DNA from: Paraburkholderia ginsengiterrae
Lineage (GTDB): Bacteria > Pseudomonadota > Gammaproteobacteria > Burkholderiales > Burkholderiaceae
NCBI RefSeq assembly: GCF_001645125.1
Contig: NZ_LXKA01000022.1
Span: 124,001-188,000 of the forward strand
DNA length: 64,000 bases
Reading direction: 5' to 3'
Shown: in pieces, positions 43,207 through 55,660 of the stretch
Layout of the letters: every line of letters starts with the position of its first letter
How positions within the stretch are numbered: position 1 is the stretch's first letter
The notes under the pieces: model-generated
Told to the model about the DNA's origin: nothing
What the model saw: only the letters and a program-made list of their open reading frames with translations
Database searches by the model: none
Translations under genes and position numbers: made by a program

Positions 43207-43511
43207 ATGAAACACCTAAGCTTCTTGGCGTCATAGGCCTATCAGCCGGCGTGCTAGCACTTGGGCTTCATACCGAGATGCAAGCCGACGCCACCTTTGC
43301 CTCGATTGAGCAGGCGTGGGTCGATGCCGCGATCCGCGGTGACCGCGCAACCCTTGACCAACTGCTCGACGACTCGTTCGCCGAGACGATGCCTAACGGT
43401 GCGCGTCGCACGAACGCCGACGTCCTGTTCGCGCTGACGTGGAGAGTCATGGCATATTGTGTCGTCAAGTACGACGTGTGGTGCCAGCGCATAGGTGTTC
43501 GGACAACGTAA
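43207..43511 (+). pseudogene. Degraded paralog of the NTF2-like secreted protein
   Basis: ATG at 43207 with GAGGGAAG upstream opens MKHLSFL and then stops at 43236. Two bases later (from 43230) another frame continues the signal peptide (VIGLSAGVLALG) and the NTF2-like region (SIEQAWVDAAIRGDRATLDQ, LLDDSFAETMPNGARR), so one frameshift broke the gene. Resemblance ends near 43437, after which the frame runs to 43511 with unrelated sequence, so the C-terminal half is also missing. Likely a decayed tandem duplicate of the upstream gene. Confidence 0.75.
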
Positions 43512-43540
43512 TCAGAGCGTCCAACACCGGCACCAACAAT

Positions 43541-43580
43541 AAAAAAGGCGGCTTACCGAATCCGGCAAGCCGCCCTTTCA
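43541..43580 (-). terminator. Terminator of hemJ
   Basis: Stem GGCGGCTT / AAGCCGCC with a 12 nt loop, and six T on the minus strand, about 50 nt after the hemJ stop. Confidence 0.75.
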
Positions 43581-43629
43581 CAAATCGAAGCCTGCAACTT
43601 GCAGCACCCAATCAAAAACCGCCCACGTC

Positions 43630-44046
43630 CTAAAACGGCTTGATCACCACCAACGCCACCGCCGCCAGCATCCCCAGCACCGGCAGCTCGTTGAACATCC
43701 GATACCACTTATCCGAGCGACGATTCTCGCCGCGCTCGAAGGTCCGCAGCAGCACGCCGCAATACGCGTGATAGATGATCAGCAGCACCACCACGCCCAC
43801 CTTCGCGTGAATCCAGCCCTGCCCGCTGCCAATTCCCACCGCGAGCCACAGCCACAATCCGCACGCCAGCGCCGGCACCGCGATAAACGTCATGAAGCGG
43901 AACAGCTTGCGCGCCATGATCAACAGTCGCGCCACCGCGGCGGGTTCCGTCTCCATCGCCAGATTGACGAAGATGCGCGGCAGATAGAAGAGGCCCGCGA
44001 ACCAGGAAGCAATCAGGACGATGTGAAACGTTTTTACCCAAAGCAT
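43630..44046 (-). CDS. hemJ: Protoporphyrinogen oxidase HemJ (CopD-like)
   Basis: Integral membrane enzyme oxidising protoporphyrinogen IX, used where HemG/HemY are absent. About four membrane helices over 138 residues. The N-terminal KTFHIVLIASWFAGLFYLPR carries the conserved heme-ligand histidine, and the arginine/lysine-rich segment ARKLFRFMTF and NELPVLGMLAAV close follow. Monocistronic, diverging from nothing nearby; proA lies 89 bp upstream on the same strand. Confidence 0.92.
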   Translation of the reverse strand: MLWVKTFHIVLIASWFAGLFYLPRIFVNLAMETEPAAVARLLIMARKLFRFMTFIAVPALACGLWLWLAVGIGSGQGWIHAKVGVVVLLIIYHAYCGVLLRTFERGENRRSDKWYRMFNELPVLGMLAAVALVVIKPF

Positions 44047-44135
44047 CAGCGATCCTTGTGCATGTAGTGGCGCAAAGCGGCGCGCGCGGGCCGGCGCGCC
44101 TTTGCGAAAACGAGGTGGCGAGAGGCCCTGATGGC

Positions 44136-45407
44136 TTATTGCCGCCCTTCGCCGTGCCCCAGCACGATGTATTTGAGCGACGTCAGCCCGTCCAGCCCCA
44201 CCGGGCCGCGCGCGTGCAGCTTGTCGTTCGAAATGCCGATTTCCGCGCCGAGGCCAAATTCAAAGCCGTCGGCAAATCGCGTCGACGCGTTGACCATCAC
44301 GCTCGCGGAATCCACTTCCCGCAGGAAACGCATCGCACGGTCGTGGTCTTCGGTGACGATCGCGTCGGTGTGCTGCGAGCTGTACTCGTTGATGTGTTCG
44401 ATCGCCGCATCAAGGCCGTCGACCACCTTGATCGCCAGCACCGGCGCCAGATACTCGGTGCGCCAGTCTTCCTCGGTGACATCGACGAGCGGGCCAACGC
44501 CGGCTGCCGACAACACCGCGCGCGCCGCGGGGTCCACGCGCAATTCGACTTCCTTCTCGCAATACAGCTTGCCCAACGGCGGGAGCACCTCTGCCGCGAT
44601 ACCACGCGCGACCAGCAGCGTTTCCATCGTGTTGCACGTGCCGTAGCGGTGCGTCTTCGCGTTATCGCAAACGGTCAGCGCCTTGGCCAGATCCGCGCGA
44701 TCGTCCACGTACACGTGGCAGATGCCGTCCAGGTGCTTGATCATCGGCACGCGCGCTTCGTTCATCAGGCGTTCGATCAGGCTCTTGCCGCCGCGCGGCA
44801 CGATCACGTCGACGTATTCGGTCATCGTAATCAGCTTGCCGACTGCGGCACGGTCGGACGTAGCCACCACTTGCACGGCGTCCTGCGGCAAACCCGCTGC
44901 TTCCAACCCTTCGCCGATCAACTTTGCCAGCGCCGTATTGCATTCGAGCGCTTCAGAACCGCCGCGCAGAATCGTCGCGTTGCCCGACTTCAGGCACAGC
45001 GCGGCGGCGTCGATCGTCACGTTCGGACGCGATTCGTAGATGATGCCGATCACACCCAGCGGCACACGCATCTGGCCCACCTGGATGCCGCTCGGGCGAT
45101 ATTTAAGATTGCTGATCTCGCCGATCGGATCGGCCAGCGCAGCAACTTGCCTCAGCCCTTCCACCATCGTCTTCAGCGCTTTATCCGACAGCGTCAGACG
45201 GTCGATGAAAGCCGCGTCGAGGCCTTTTTCACGGGCCCGCGCGACGTCACGCGCGTTGGCGTCCTTCAGTAACGCGGCATCGCGTTCGATGGCTTGCGCA
45301 ACAGCCGCAAGCGCGGCGTTCTTGTCAGCAGTCGACGCCCGTGCCATCGCCCGCGAAGCTTGGCGGGCGCGGCGGCCGAGGTCGGTCATGTACTGGTCGA
45401 TATCCAT
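44136..45407 (-). CDS. proA: Gamma-glutamyl phosphate reductase
   Basis: NADPH-dependent reductase of proline synthesis. The catalytic cysteine lies in [12 protein letters not shown]; other family blocks are [21 protein letters not shown]-type ([16 protein letters not shown]) and the C-terminal [15 protein letters not shown]. 423 residues from ATG 45407; the upstream open frame to 45560 is not conserved in look. The 230 bp gap to holA contains no gene I can support. Confidence 0.96.
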   Translation of the reverse strand: MDIDQYMTDLGRRARQASRAMARASTADKNAALAAVAQAIERDAALLKDANARDVARAREKGLDAAFIDRLTLSDKALKTMVEGLRQVAALADPIGEISNLKYRPSGIQVGQMRVPLGVIGIIYESRPNVTIDAAALCLKSGNATILRGGSEALECNTALAKLIGEGLEAAGLPQDAVQVVATSDRAAVGKLITMTEYVDVIVPRGGKSLIERLMNEARVPMIKHLDGICHVYVDDRADLAKALTVCDNAKTHRYGTCNTMETLLVARGIAAEVLPPLGKLYCEKEVELRVDPAARAVLSAAGVGPLVDVTEEDWRTEYLAPVLAIKVVDGLDAAIEHINEYSSQHTDAIVTEDHDRAMRFLREVDSASVMVNASTRFADGFEFGLGAEIGISNDKLHARGPVGLDGLTSLKYIVLGHGEGRQ

Positions 45408-45637
45408 GGTGATTCTCGTGTTGCCGCGCACGTCGACGTGCGGCGGACAGGCAGAATTAGCGAAAGATGAAGCGATTGTAAGTCGGGTGAAGGCGCTTTG
45501 CTCGCGGCTGCGGCCGGTGCTGTCCAGGCAGCCTGAGCCGTCACAAGGCAAACGATGCACGCTTGAGCGGCACTGGAGACACTAGCGTCAGCGCTTCAGC
45601 GCTCGCCTGGCGGACACATCAGGCCTGCCGTTGCGTT

Positions 45638-46756
45638 TCAGGCTGGCCTTCGAGCCGGCGCCGGTGCCGCGCTTCGAGGTCGTGGCGGCGGCACTGGCGC
45701 CGTTTTCGGCGCGGCCACCGTCATGGCGAGTTCGAACAAGCCATCCCACGGATCCGGCGGCGGGTCGTTGCGATGATTCCCCGGCGTGCCGCCGGACAGA
45801 CCTTTAACCTGCCGGTCCAACCGCGCCGCCAAAGCGAGCGCCTTTTCCAGCGCGCCTTCGCTCACGCGTGACAACGCCGGTCCGATCAGCCGTTCGCGCG
45901 GACCCCACACGCGGTTTTCGCGCACCAGCATCGCAAGCGGCTTGCCGGCCGCGACGCCGCGCTTGATCCGCAGCAGCGTGCGCACTTCTTCGACCACTGC
46001 CCACAGCACCAGCACAGCGGCCTCGCCTTCGCCGCGCAGTCCGTCGAGCATGCGCGACAAACGGCCAACGTCGCCGGCCAGCATCGCTTCGTTCAACTTG
46101 AAAACGTCATAACGGGCGACATTCAGCACGGCATCCTGAACCTGTTCGAAGCTCAGCGAGCCAGCCGGATACAGCAGCCCGAGCTTCTGAATTTCCTGAT
46201 GCGCCGCGAGCAGATTGCCTTCCACCCGCTCGGCGATGAAGGCCAGCGCGCGCCGCCCCTCTTCACCTGCGGCCACCCGCTGGCCCTGCGCCGCGAGCCG
46301 CTGGCCGACCCAATTCGGCAACTGCGCGCGCTCGACCGGATCGATCTTCAACGCCACGCCCGCATCGGACAACGCCGTAAACCACGCCGACTTCTGCGTG
46401 GCCGCATCGAGCCGCGGCAGCGTGATCATGGTCAGCACGTCGTCATTGACGGCCGCAGCAAGCGCTTTCAGCGCGTCGGCGCCTTCCTTGCCGGGCTTGC
46501 CCGACGGAATGCGCAATTCGACCAGTTGACGGTCGCCGAACAGCGACATCGACTGGCTCGCGCCCAGCAGCGAACTCCAGTCGAAGCCACGCTCGACCGT
46601 AAACACCGAGCGATCGGTGAAGCCGGCCGCGCGCGCGGTGCCGCGAATGCGGTCGCACGCTTCCTGCGCGAGCAGGTGCTCGTCGCCGTACACGACGTAC
46701 AGTCCGGCGAGACCCTTGGCGAGATGCGCTTCGAGCGCGTCAAGTCGCAGTTGCAT
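45638..46756 (-). CDS. holA: DNA polymerase III delta subunit
   Basis: Clamp-loader subunit that opens the beta sliding clamp. The N-terminal LYVVYGDEHLLAQEACDRIR and the central GNLLAAHQEIQKLGLLYP segments are typical of HolA. 372 residues including a Pro/Ala-rich C-terminal tail (from about 350) that follows the usual end of the fold. It comes 36 nt after lptE and leuS, the classic leuS-lptE-holA order. Confidence 0.94.
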   Translation of the reverse strand: MQLRLDALEAHLAKGLAGLYVVYGDEHLLAQEACDRIRGTARAAGFTDRSVFTVERGFDWSSLLGASQSMSLFGDRQLVELRIPSGKPGKEGADALKALAAAVNDDVLTMITLPRLDAATQKSAWFTALSDAGVALKIDPVERAQLPNWVGQRLAAQGQRVAAGEEGRRALAFIAERVEGNLLAAHQEIQKLGLLYPAGSLSFEQVQDAVLNVARYDVFKLNEAMLAGDVGRLSRMLDGLRGEGEAAVLVLWAVVEEVRTLLRIKRGVAAGKPLAMLVRENRVWGPRERLIGPALSRVSEGALEKALALAARLDRQVKGLSGGTPGNHRNDPPPDPWDGLFELAMTVAAPKTAPVPPPRPRSAAPAPARRPA

Positions 46757-46792
46757 GGCTACCGATCGGCGAAGTTGAACAAAGACAGCAAA

Positions 46793-47344
46793 TCAAAGCG
46801 GCGGCGGCGGCAACGGCGCACGCGGCGCGACGGCCGGCACCGCTTCAGCCGGCGTCGGATGGAGCGACTTCACAATCGCGAGACGCCGCGTCAGCTGGTC
46901 GATCGCATCGTTTTCCATGTCGGCATAAAGAATGTCGCTTTCGGCGACCTTCGCTTGCGAATACTGGTCGCTATAGGTCATCGCGCGGTTCAGCGCGATG
47001 ATGCTCGGCGGAATCAGGATGGTGCCGTCCTTGCCGGTCAGCGAGTACGTCATCGAGAAATTCAATTGATACTCTTCGACCACGCCCAGCGTGTTCAGCG
47101 TCAGCGTGCTGATGTCGCGGCCTTCGGCGATGTGCAGCGTCGCGTCGGCGTTGGCGGGCGAGCTGACCACCACCGTGTCGCTGCCGCCTTGCACCATGCG
47201 CGCGAGGCGCGCACCGGCCGACGGGGATCCGCCCGCAACAAAGAGGCGTTTGAACGCGTAGTCCTGCTGACCGCGCAGCTGGAAGCCGCAGGCGGACAAC
47301 ATCAACACGCTGCAAGCCAGCGTCAATAACGATCTGCGAGTCAC
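46793..47344 (-). CDS. lptE: LPS-assembly lipoprotein LptE
   Basis: Outer-membrane lipoprotein that plugs and assembles LptD for LPS transport. A lipobox (LMLSAC) is followed by GFQLRGQ, the LptE N-terminal hallmark, with DILYADMENDAIDQLTRRL near the end. The start chosen is GTG at 47344, because AGGAG lies just upstream and the signal (RRSLLTLACSVLML) then begins at once; an upstream GTG at 47395 is possible. 183 residues with a Pro/Ala-rich tail. Confidence 0.93.
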   Translation of the reverse strand: MTRRSLLTLACSVLMLSACGFQLRGQQDYAFKRLFVAGGSPSAGARLARMVQGGSDTVVVSSPANADATLHIAEGRDISTLTLNTLGVVEEYQLNFSMTYSLTGKDGTILIPPSIIALNRAMTYSDQYSQAKVAESDILYADMENDAIDQLTRRLAIVKSLHPTPAEAVPAVAPRAPLPPPPL

Positions 47345-47455
47345 ATTGGCTCCTGGGTTCGCAGTAGATTCCTCAGCGGGAGACAGGCGCCGCACGCGGC
47401 GGCGTCCTGGCTGCTGTCATGTTTTCGTGGACCGTCCAGCAAACGCCGCGGGCGC

Positions 47456-50149
<2,694 letters not shown>

Positions 50150-50235
50150 TTATACCGTCCGCGGACGGGTACGCCGCGCGGCGGGATGTTCGGACCCGAT
50201 ACGGGCGGTGTGACGATGAGTTCGCGGCAGGTTCG

Positions 50236-50667
50236 CTACGGGGTCGCTTTCGGTGGCGGCGGGTCCGTCACGAAACCAAGCCGTTCGAGCCCGGCCTGCT
50301 GCGCCGCGCCCATGACCTGCGCGATCACCTCATAGCGCGTGGAGCGTTCAGCGCGCAGCTGGATCTCCGGCTGGTCGGCCTGCTTGCCCGCCTGCGCGAA
50401 GCGCGCGCGCATCTGCTCGAGCGTGATGACGCTGCCGTCCCAGTAAAGTTTGCCGGCGGCGTCGATGGAAAGGGAAATGGTTTGCGGCGTCTGGCGCGCG
50501 GGCGCGGACGCGACTTTCGGCAAATCGAGCCGGATCGCGTGCGTGAATAAAGGCGCGGTAATAATAAAAATCACCAGCAGCACCAGCATCACGTCGATCA
50601 ACGGCGTCATGTTGATCTCGGCCATGGGCGCAGACGTCTGCTTCTTTTCGAGTCCGCCGAATGCCAT
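50236..50667 (-). CDS. exbD: ExbD/TolR family biopolymer transport protein
   Basis: Single-span inner-membrane partner of ExbB that harnesses the proton motive force. The N-terminal MAEINMTPLIDVMLVLLVIF gives the conserved membrane helix with its proton-binding aspartate; a periplasmic domain of about 90 residues follows. 143 residues from ATG 50667 with GGGAGG upstream. It lies 26 nt after exbB. No tonB or tolA is adjacent, so TonB versus Tol assignment is open. Confidence 0.9.
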   Translation of the reverse strand: MAFGGLEKKQTSAPMAEINMTPLIDVMLVLLVIFIITAPLFTHAIRLDLPKVASAPARQTPQTISLSIDAAGKLYWDGSVITLEQMRARFAQAGKQADQPEIQLRAERSTRYEVIAQVMGAAQQAGLERLGFVTDPPPPKATP

Positions 50668-50693
50668 GCTGCCTCCCTCTGCCCGAGCCGCGC

Positions 50694-51404
50694 TTAATGA
50701 GTCGAGGCCGGCCGTGGGCGCGCCGCGACAGGAGCCGGCTCCACCGGCGCACACACGTAGGCGTGCAGGTCATGCGCGAAGCCGTCGAGATCGTCCGACA
50801 ATTGCCGCGCCAGACGGCCGAGCACGTTGTACGCCAACACCGCCGGAATCGCGACCACAAGGCCGAAGGCGGTCATGATGAGCGCTTCGCCGACCGGTCC
50901 GGCGACATTTTCGATCTGCGCCTGACCGCTCGCGGCAATGCTGCCGAGCGCGTGATAGATGCCCCACACGGTGCCGAGCAAGCCGACGAACGGCGCCGTG
51001 CTGCCTACCGAGGCCAGCAGCACCTGGCCAAATTCGAGCCGCCGCTGCGACGCATTGAGCGCCTGCCGCAGCGCGCGCAGAACCCGCTCGCCGCGCTCGA
51101 CGCGGGCGAGCAGCGCGCCGGGAATGTCCACTTCCGAGGCATGGAGCGCCGCTTCCGCGAGCGGCGTGAAGACACGCTCGCGGTCCACCCGTTTCAGCAC
51201 CGCGACGCCTTCGGACAGCGTGGGCGCCTGCCAGAACTGAGCGATCGCACGGGTAGCCTGACGTTTGGCGCGCGCGAGGATCCAGCTCTTGACGACCAGA
51301 AAGCACCAGCTCGCGATCGACATGGCCAGCAGTACGTACGCGACGCCGTGCGTGACCGCGTCGCTGGTTTGCAGGTAATGGATGATGCCGCTGCTGCCTG
51401 CCAT
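50694..51404 (-). CDS. exbB: MotA/TolQ/ExbB proton channel family protein
   Basis: Three-span inner-membrane proton channel subunit. The first helix is VAYVLLAMSIASWCFLVVKS, and the conserved MotA_ExbB block is STAPFVGLLGTVWGIYHAL with the later GEALIMTAFGLVVAIPAVLAYN. 236 residues from ATG 51404; the frame is open upstream to 51650 inside dapB and is rejected there. Coupled with exbD. dapB lies 76 bp upstream on the same strand. Confidence 0.9.
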   Translation of the reverse strand: MAGSSGIIHYLQTSDAVTHGVAYVLLAMSIASWCFLVVKSWILARAKRQATRAIAQFWQAPTLSEGVAVLKRVDRERVFTPLAEAALHASEVDIPGALLARVERGERVLRALRQALNASQRRLEFGQVLLASVGSTAPFVGLLGTVWGIYHALGSIAASGQAQIENVAGPVGEALIMTAFGLVVAIPAVLAYNVLGRLARQLSDDLDGFAHDLHAYVCAPVEPAPVAARPRPASTH

Positions 51405-51480
51405 CTGACCTCGCCTTGGAAAAGTGATTTCAGGGCGCAAACAGGGGATACGAGGCCCCTGCGATTCGCTCGAGCCGGCT

Positions 51481-52278
51481 TCAACGCAGGCCGAGCACGT
51501 CCTGCATGTCGAAGAAGCCGGTTTGGCGGTCTTCGAGGAAACGCACGGCACGCAGCGCGCCTTGCGCATAAGACAAACGGCTTGCCGATTTGTGCGTGAT
51601 CTCGATGCGCTCGCCGATACCCGCAAACAGCACCGTATGGTCGCCGACAATGTCGCCGCCGCGAATCGCCGAGAAGCCGATCGTGGACGGGTCGCGCTCG
51701 CCGGTCACGCCTTCGCGGCTGTAGACCGCGCAGTCGTCGAGATTGCGGCCGAGCGCGTTGGCGATCACTTCGCCCATGGTCAACGCCGTGCCGGACGGCG
51801 CGTCGACCTTGTGGCGGTGATGCGCCTCGATGATCTCGATGTCGTAGCCCGTGGCGAAATGTTTCGCCGCGTACTCGAGCAGCTTGAGCGTCACGTTCAC
51901 GCCGACGCTCATGTTCGACGCGAACATGATGGCGACTTTCTCCGCCGCGGCGCGCAGCTGCGCCTTCTGCGCGTTGTCGAAGCCGGTCGTGCCGATCACC
52001 ATTTTCACGTTGTGGCGCTGTGCGGCTTCGAGATGCATCAGCGTGCCTTCAGGGCGCGTGAAGTCGATCAGGTAGTCGGATTCGGCGAATACGCGCTCGA
52101 TGTCGTCGGTGAGCGTCACGCCCGTCTGTTTGCCGAGAAACGCGCCAGCATCCTGACCGAGCTGCGGGGCGCCCGCGCGGTCGAGCGCACCGGACAGCGT
52201 GGCGTCGGGATCGTTGAGGACGGTTTCGATGAGCATGCGGCCCATACGGCCCGATGCGCCAGCAATGGCAATTTTCAT
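51481..52278 (-). CDS. dapB: 4-hydroxy-tetrahydrodipicolinate reductase
   Basis: NAD(P)H-dependent reductase of the lysine/diaminopimelate pathway. The nucleotide-binding start is [16 protein letters not shown], and the catalytic [16 protein letters not shown] is characteristic. 265 residues from ATG 52278. Followed by exbB-exbD and preceded by bamE on the same strand (179 bp). Confidence 0.96.
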   Translation of the reverse strand: MKIAIAGASGRMGRMLIETVLNDPDATLSGALDRAGAPQLGQDAGAFLGKQTGVTLTDDIERVFAESDYLIDFTRPEGTLMHLEAAQRHNVKMVIGTTGFDNAQKAQLRAAAEKVAIMFASNMSVGVNVTLKLLEYAAKHFATGYDIEIIEAHHRHKVDAPSGTALTMGEVIANALGRNLDDCAVYSREGVTGERDPSTIGFSAIRGGDIVGDHTVLFAGIGERIEITHKSASRLSYAQGALRAVRFLEDRQTGFFDMQDVLGLR

Positions 52279-52457
52279 GGCTACGAGGGTTCGCGAGGGT
52301 TCGAAAAATGCACACCCGGCAAGGGCGGGCAAAGGCGGCGGCGGGCAGCAAGCCCCGGCGCCGCGCATCACTGACCAGCAGTGAACCGGACGGGTGCCGC
52401 GCGCGGTGCGGTTACTCACTCGCGCGCAGCTCCCATCTTAAAACACGGACAGCTCGA

Positions 52458-53348
52458 TCAGCCGCCCGTTCCCGAAGTCGACGGAACAGCGGTCAGCGGC
52501 GTGTTGTGCGTCGGGCCGCCATTACTGCTTTGCGGCCCCGTCGGCCCAACCGGATTGCTGTTGTCCGTGCCCGGCACCTGCGGCGGCGGCGGACGGTGGA
52601 ACTGGAACTGCGGCTGACCCGCGGCCGTGGGGCCCTGCGACGGGATGCCGCCACCGTTGGCGGTTGGTGCGGAAGGCACGGCTGCCCGCGTACTACGCGG
52701 CGCCAATTGCACCGCACCGGTCGCACGATTGGCGGCTTGCGCGGCTTCCGCGTTGGCGTCCGTGGACGGCACAGCGGCTGCCGCGGCGTCGGCGGACGGC
52801 GAACGCGCGGTATCCGGCACAGTCGGCGTGGTCGGCACGGCTGCGGCGGTGGCTGCCGGCGCGCTCGCGCCGCCCGCACCGCTCGCCACGACAGGCGCCG
52901 CGGCCCTCTTCTTGCCCGCCTTGTCGCCGTCGATTTCAGCCAGCAGCTCGAGGTTGGACGGCAGATCGTCACCACCCGACCAGCTCGCGACGCGGTCGCC
53001 CGCGAACAGAACGACGAAGTCGCGCTGCTGCACGACGGCCGTCGAGCCGCGCTTGAAGTAGAACACGTAATCCCAGCGGTCCGCGTGGAACATGTCGGTC
53101 AGGAGCGGCGTGCCAAGCAGCTGCTTCACCTGCGCCCGGGACATGCCGACCTGCATTTGCGAGGCCGCTTCCTGCGAGACGAAATTGCCTTGCACCACCG
53201 TGATCCGGTACGGCGTGATGCTTTGGGCGATACGTTGCGTCAGGCTGTCGTAAGTGGAACATCCGGCAAGAACCGCAACCGTGGCAACTGCGATCAAGGT
53301 ACCCCGCACGCGGCTCCCCCGGTAAATCAATTGAGATTTAGAAATCAT
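52458..53348 (-). CDS. bamE: Outer-membrane assembly factor BamE with long C-terminal extension
   Basis: Lipoprotein of the BAM complex. The lipobox is AVLAGC (Cys about 30), followed by the SmpA/OmlA domain with YRITVVQGNFVSQE, MSRAQVKQLLGTPLL and FHADRWDYVFYF. After about residue 150 comes a low-complexity tail rich in Ala, Pro, Thr, Gly and Asn to residue 296, more than doubling the usual length of 110-180. ATG 53348 is preferred over upstream starts because the signal peptide follows it. It diverges from fur, as is common in betaproteobacteria. Confidence 0.94.
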   Translation of the reverse strand: MISKSQLIYRGSRVRGTLIAVATVAVLAGCSTYDSLTQRIAQSITPYRITVVQGNFVSQEAASQMQVGMSRAQVKQLLGTPLLTDMFHADRWDYVFYFKRGSTAVVQQRDFVVLFAGDRVASWSGGDDLPSNLELLAEIDGDKAGKKRAAAPVVASGAGGASAPAATAAAVPTTPTVPDTARSPSADAAAAAVPSTDANAEAAQAANRATGAVQLAPRSTRAAVPSAPTANGGGIPSQGPTAAGQPQFQFHRPPPPQVPGTDNSNPVGPTGPQSSNGGPTHNTPLTAVPSTSGTGG

Positions 53349-53467
53349 TTCACTCACCGTGCGGGCCCGCTGACGAGCCGCGCGAGTTTCATTCCATCGA
53401 AGATGACCAGAACGGCAAAAACACATTACTATGAGAGCCCAGCATTGTACTCTAGGGATCCCTTGTC

Positions 53468-53896
53468 ATGACCAATCCAACCGATCTCAAGAATATCGGA
53501 CTCAAGGCGACCCTTCCGCGCCTCAAAATCCTTGAGATTTTTCAGCACAGCCCGGTGCGTCATCTGACCGCCGAAGATGTGTACCGCAACCTGTTGCACG
53601 AAGAACTCGATATCGGTCTTGCCACCGTTTATCGCGTGCTGACGCAATTCGAGCAGGCCGGCCTGCTCTCGCGCAGCAACTTCGAATCGGGCAAGGCGGT
53701 GTTCGAATTGAACGAAGGGTCGCATCACGACCACCTCGTGTGTATCGATTGCGGTCTCGTCGAAGAGTTTTTCGACTCCGAGATCGAGAGCCGTCAGCAG
53801 TCTATCGCGAAGGAACGCGGCTTCAAGCTGCAGGAACACGCGTTGGCGCTGTATGGTGCGTGCACCAAGGAGAATTGCCCGCATCGCAAGCATTGA
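53468..53896 (+). CDS. fur: Ferric uptake regulator Fur
   Basis: Iron-responsive repressor. N-terminal winged helix ([15 protein letters not shown] and [17 protein letters not shown]), metal-binding [11 protein letters not shown] and the C-terminal cysteine site [11 protein letters not shown]. 142 residues. A weak promoter candidate lies at 53403-53432 (ATGACC, 18 nt, TACTAT). It diverges from bamE across 119 bp and ends at a strong terminator. Confidence 0.97.
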   Translation: MTNPTDLKNIGLKATLPRLKILEIFQHSPVRHLTAEDVYRNLLHEELDIGLATVYRVLTQFEQAGLLSRSNFESGKAVFELNEGSHHDHLVCIDCGLVEEFFDSEIESRQQSIAKERGFKLQEHALALYGACTKENCPHRKH

Positions 53897-53945
53897 TGCG
53901 CGTATGACTGCTGCCGGGCCGCGTTGGGGTGCGCGGTCCGGCGGG

Positions 53946-53986
53946 AAAAAAAGACCCGGCCGATTCGCATCGGCCGGGTCTTTTTT
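53946..53986. terminator. Bidirectional terminator between fur and allA
   Basis: Perfect 14 bp stem AAGACCCGGCCGAT / ATCGGCCGGGTCTT with a TCGC loop; A run before and T run after. It serves fur on plus and allA on minus. Confidence 0.9.
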
Positions 53987-54022
53987 CTTCTGCGGCGTGG
54001 CCGCCGCACGCGGCGAGACGCG

Positions 54023-54535
54023 CTATCCCACCAGCGCAGCGCTCGTTTCGAACGCGAGCCGCCACGGCTCGGCCAAGGACACCTCATCGCAATTGGGCTG
54101 CTCGCCGCCGCGGTCGACCACCACGAAATCGCTCACCCGGTCGAGCGCGAGCAACGGATGGTGCCAGACCCCTTTCGCGTAATTCACGCCCTGCCAGGCG
54201 TCGGTCCAGAAAGCGCGCATCTGCGCCGGATCTAACTCGCCGGCCGGCGCGACGACGACCAGATAGCGGCCGGCCGTCAACGGAATGAACGCCTGGCTGC
54301 CCAGCGGATGCCGCTCCATCATCGTGATCTCGACCGGCAGCGCACGAGGCTGCGCGCGAAACAGGTTGATCAGCGGCCGGCCGCCGCTCTCCGTCACGTC
54401 GACGCTGGCGAGGTCGTGATAACGCTCGGTCGTGCCGCCGTTGATGGGGAAATGGCGTGCGCCATCCAGTTCGATCACGTCGCCGAACGGCGCGAACGCC
54501 GCGCGCGTGAGCCGTTCCATCTGCAATGTTTTCAT
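54023..54535 (-). CDS. allA: Ureidoglycolate lyase
   Basis: Cleaves ureidoglycolate to glyoxylate and urea in purine (allantoin) catabolism. Family blocks [24 protein letters not shown] and [14 protein letters not shown] are visible, the last with metal-coordinating histidines. 170 residues from ATG 54535. It follows allantoicase after 13 nt, so the two enzymes act in sequence. Confidence 0.94.
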   Translation of the reverse strand: MKTLQMERLTRAAFAPFGDVIELDGARHFPINGGTTERYHDLASVDVTESGGRPLINLFRAQPRALPVEITMMERHPLGSQAFIPLTAGRYLVVVAPAGELDPAQMRAFWTDAWQGVNYAKGVWHHPLLALDRVSDFVVVDRGGEQPNCDEVSLAEPWRLAFETSAALVG

Positions 54536-54548
54536 CGACGTAGCTCCG

Positions 54549-55559
54549 TCATACGATTTCTCCCCACAGGCGCAGGCGCGATACGCCGCCGTCCGGAAAG
54601 ATATTGAAACGCACATGCGTGACCGGCCCCAGCGCAGCGATGCCGTCCGCGAAGGTATGCACGTGGTCCATCTGCAGTTTCTGTTCGCCGAGCAGAACGG
54701 GCCAGAACATCGCTTGCGTGACGAGGGAATCGTCGGTGCCGCCCGTCACCGAGGCCGCCTGCAGCGAGCAGCGGTCCGGGAAGTTGCCCTTGAAGTGCGC
54801 CGTATCCACTTCGATCTTGCGAATCACGCCCGGCCGCGCCAGCGCGACGATCGCCCAATCGTTGCCGGGCTCGCGGCGGCGCCGGGTTTCCCAGCCATCG
54901 CCCATGTTGACGCCGCGGCCAGGCATCAGCATCTGCGAGGCCGGCCCGAAATGCTGGTTGTTCGCCGCGACCAGGTACGCACCGTTCTCGACAGCGGCCA
55001 GATCCAGCAGCGTGCCGCGCTCCACCCGTTCCCAGTCGCGCTTCGGCTGGCCGTACACGCGCAGGCGCGCGAGGCCGCCGTCCGGATACAGATTCACCCG
55101 CAAATGGGTGAAGGCGCGCGCATCGTTCACCTCGACGTAGTGGTGCTGGTTGCCCTGCAGCGTGGTGGCCGGCACGAGCGTTTGCCAGTCGGCGTTATCG
55201 GGCGGCACGTCGCCGTCCACGTAGCAGGCGTCGATCGAGGCGGCCGGCGGGAAATTTCCGGTGAAGTGGCTCGTGTCCAGATCCACGCCGTACACGACGC
55301 CGGGGCGCGCGAGGCGGATCACGCAGTAGTCGTGGCCCGTGGTGCGCTTGCGGCGGGTTTCCCAGCCGTCCATCCACTTGCCGTGGTCATCGTATTTACC
55401 GGGGATGAACACCGCCGGCTGCGGTTCGAGCATGCGTTCTTTCGGCGCGAAGAATTCGTCGCTGGCGAACAGCGCCTGCGCGCCCAGACGCGGGTCGGCG
55501 AGGTTCATGTAGCGGCGGGTGAAAGCGGGAGCGTTGGGGTCGAGGATCGGATTAGCCAT
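54549..55559 (-). CDS. alc: Allantoicase
   Basis: Hydrolyses allantoate to ureidoglycolate and urea. The protein has two related halves, each with the WETRR(K/R) block ([12 protein letters not shown] and [14 protein letters not shown]) and with [14 protein letters not shown]- and [18 protein letters not shown]-type ends. 336 residues, ATG at 55559. Probably co-transcribed with the upstream DctA-family carrier. Confidence 0.95.
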   Translation of the reverse strand: MANPILDPNAPAFTRRYMNLADPRLGAQALFASDEFFAPKERMLEPQPAVFIPGKYDDHGKWMDGWETRRKRTTGHDYCVIRLARPGVVYGVDLDTSHFTGNFPPAASIDACYVDGDVPPDNADWQTLVPATTLQGNQHHYVEVNDARAFTHLRVNLYPDGGLARLRVYGQPKRDWERVERGTLLDLAAVENGAYLVAANNQHFGPASQMLMPGRGVNMGDGWETRRRREPGNDWAIVALARPGVIRKIEVDTAHFKGNFPDRCSLQAASVTGGTDDSLVTQAMFWPVLLGEQKLQMDHVHTFADGIAALGPVTHVRFNIFPDGGVSRLRLWGEIV

Positions 55560-55660
55560 AGTCTCGGTCAGGCAGCGAAAAGAGAAAGAGAGCCGGCATT
55601 CACAGCGTCTGCCGGCGCAGTAAGCGCGCTGCGTGGGCGCGCGGATTCGGAAGACAATCC

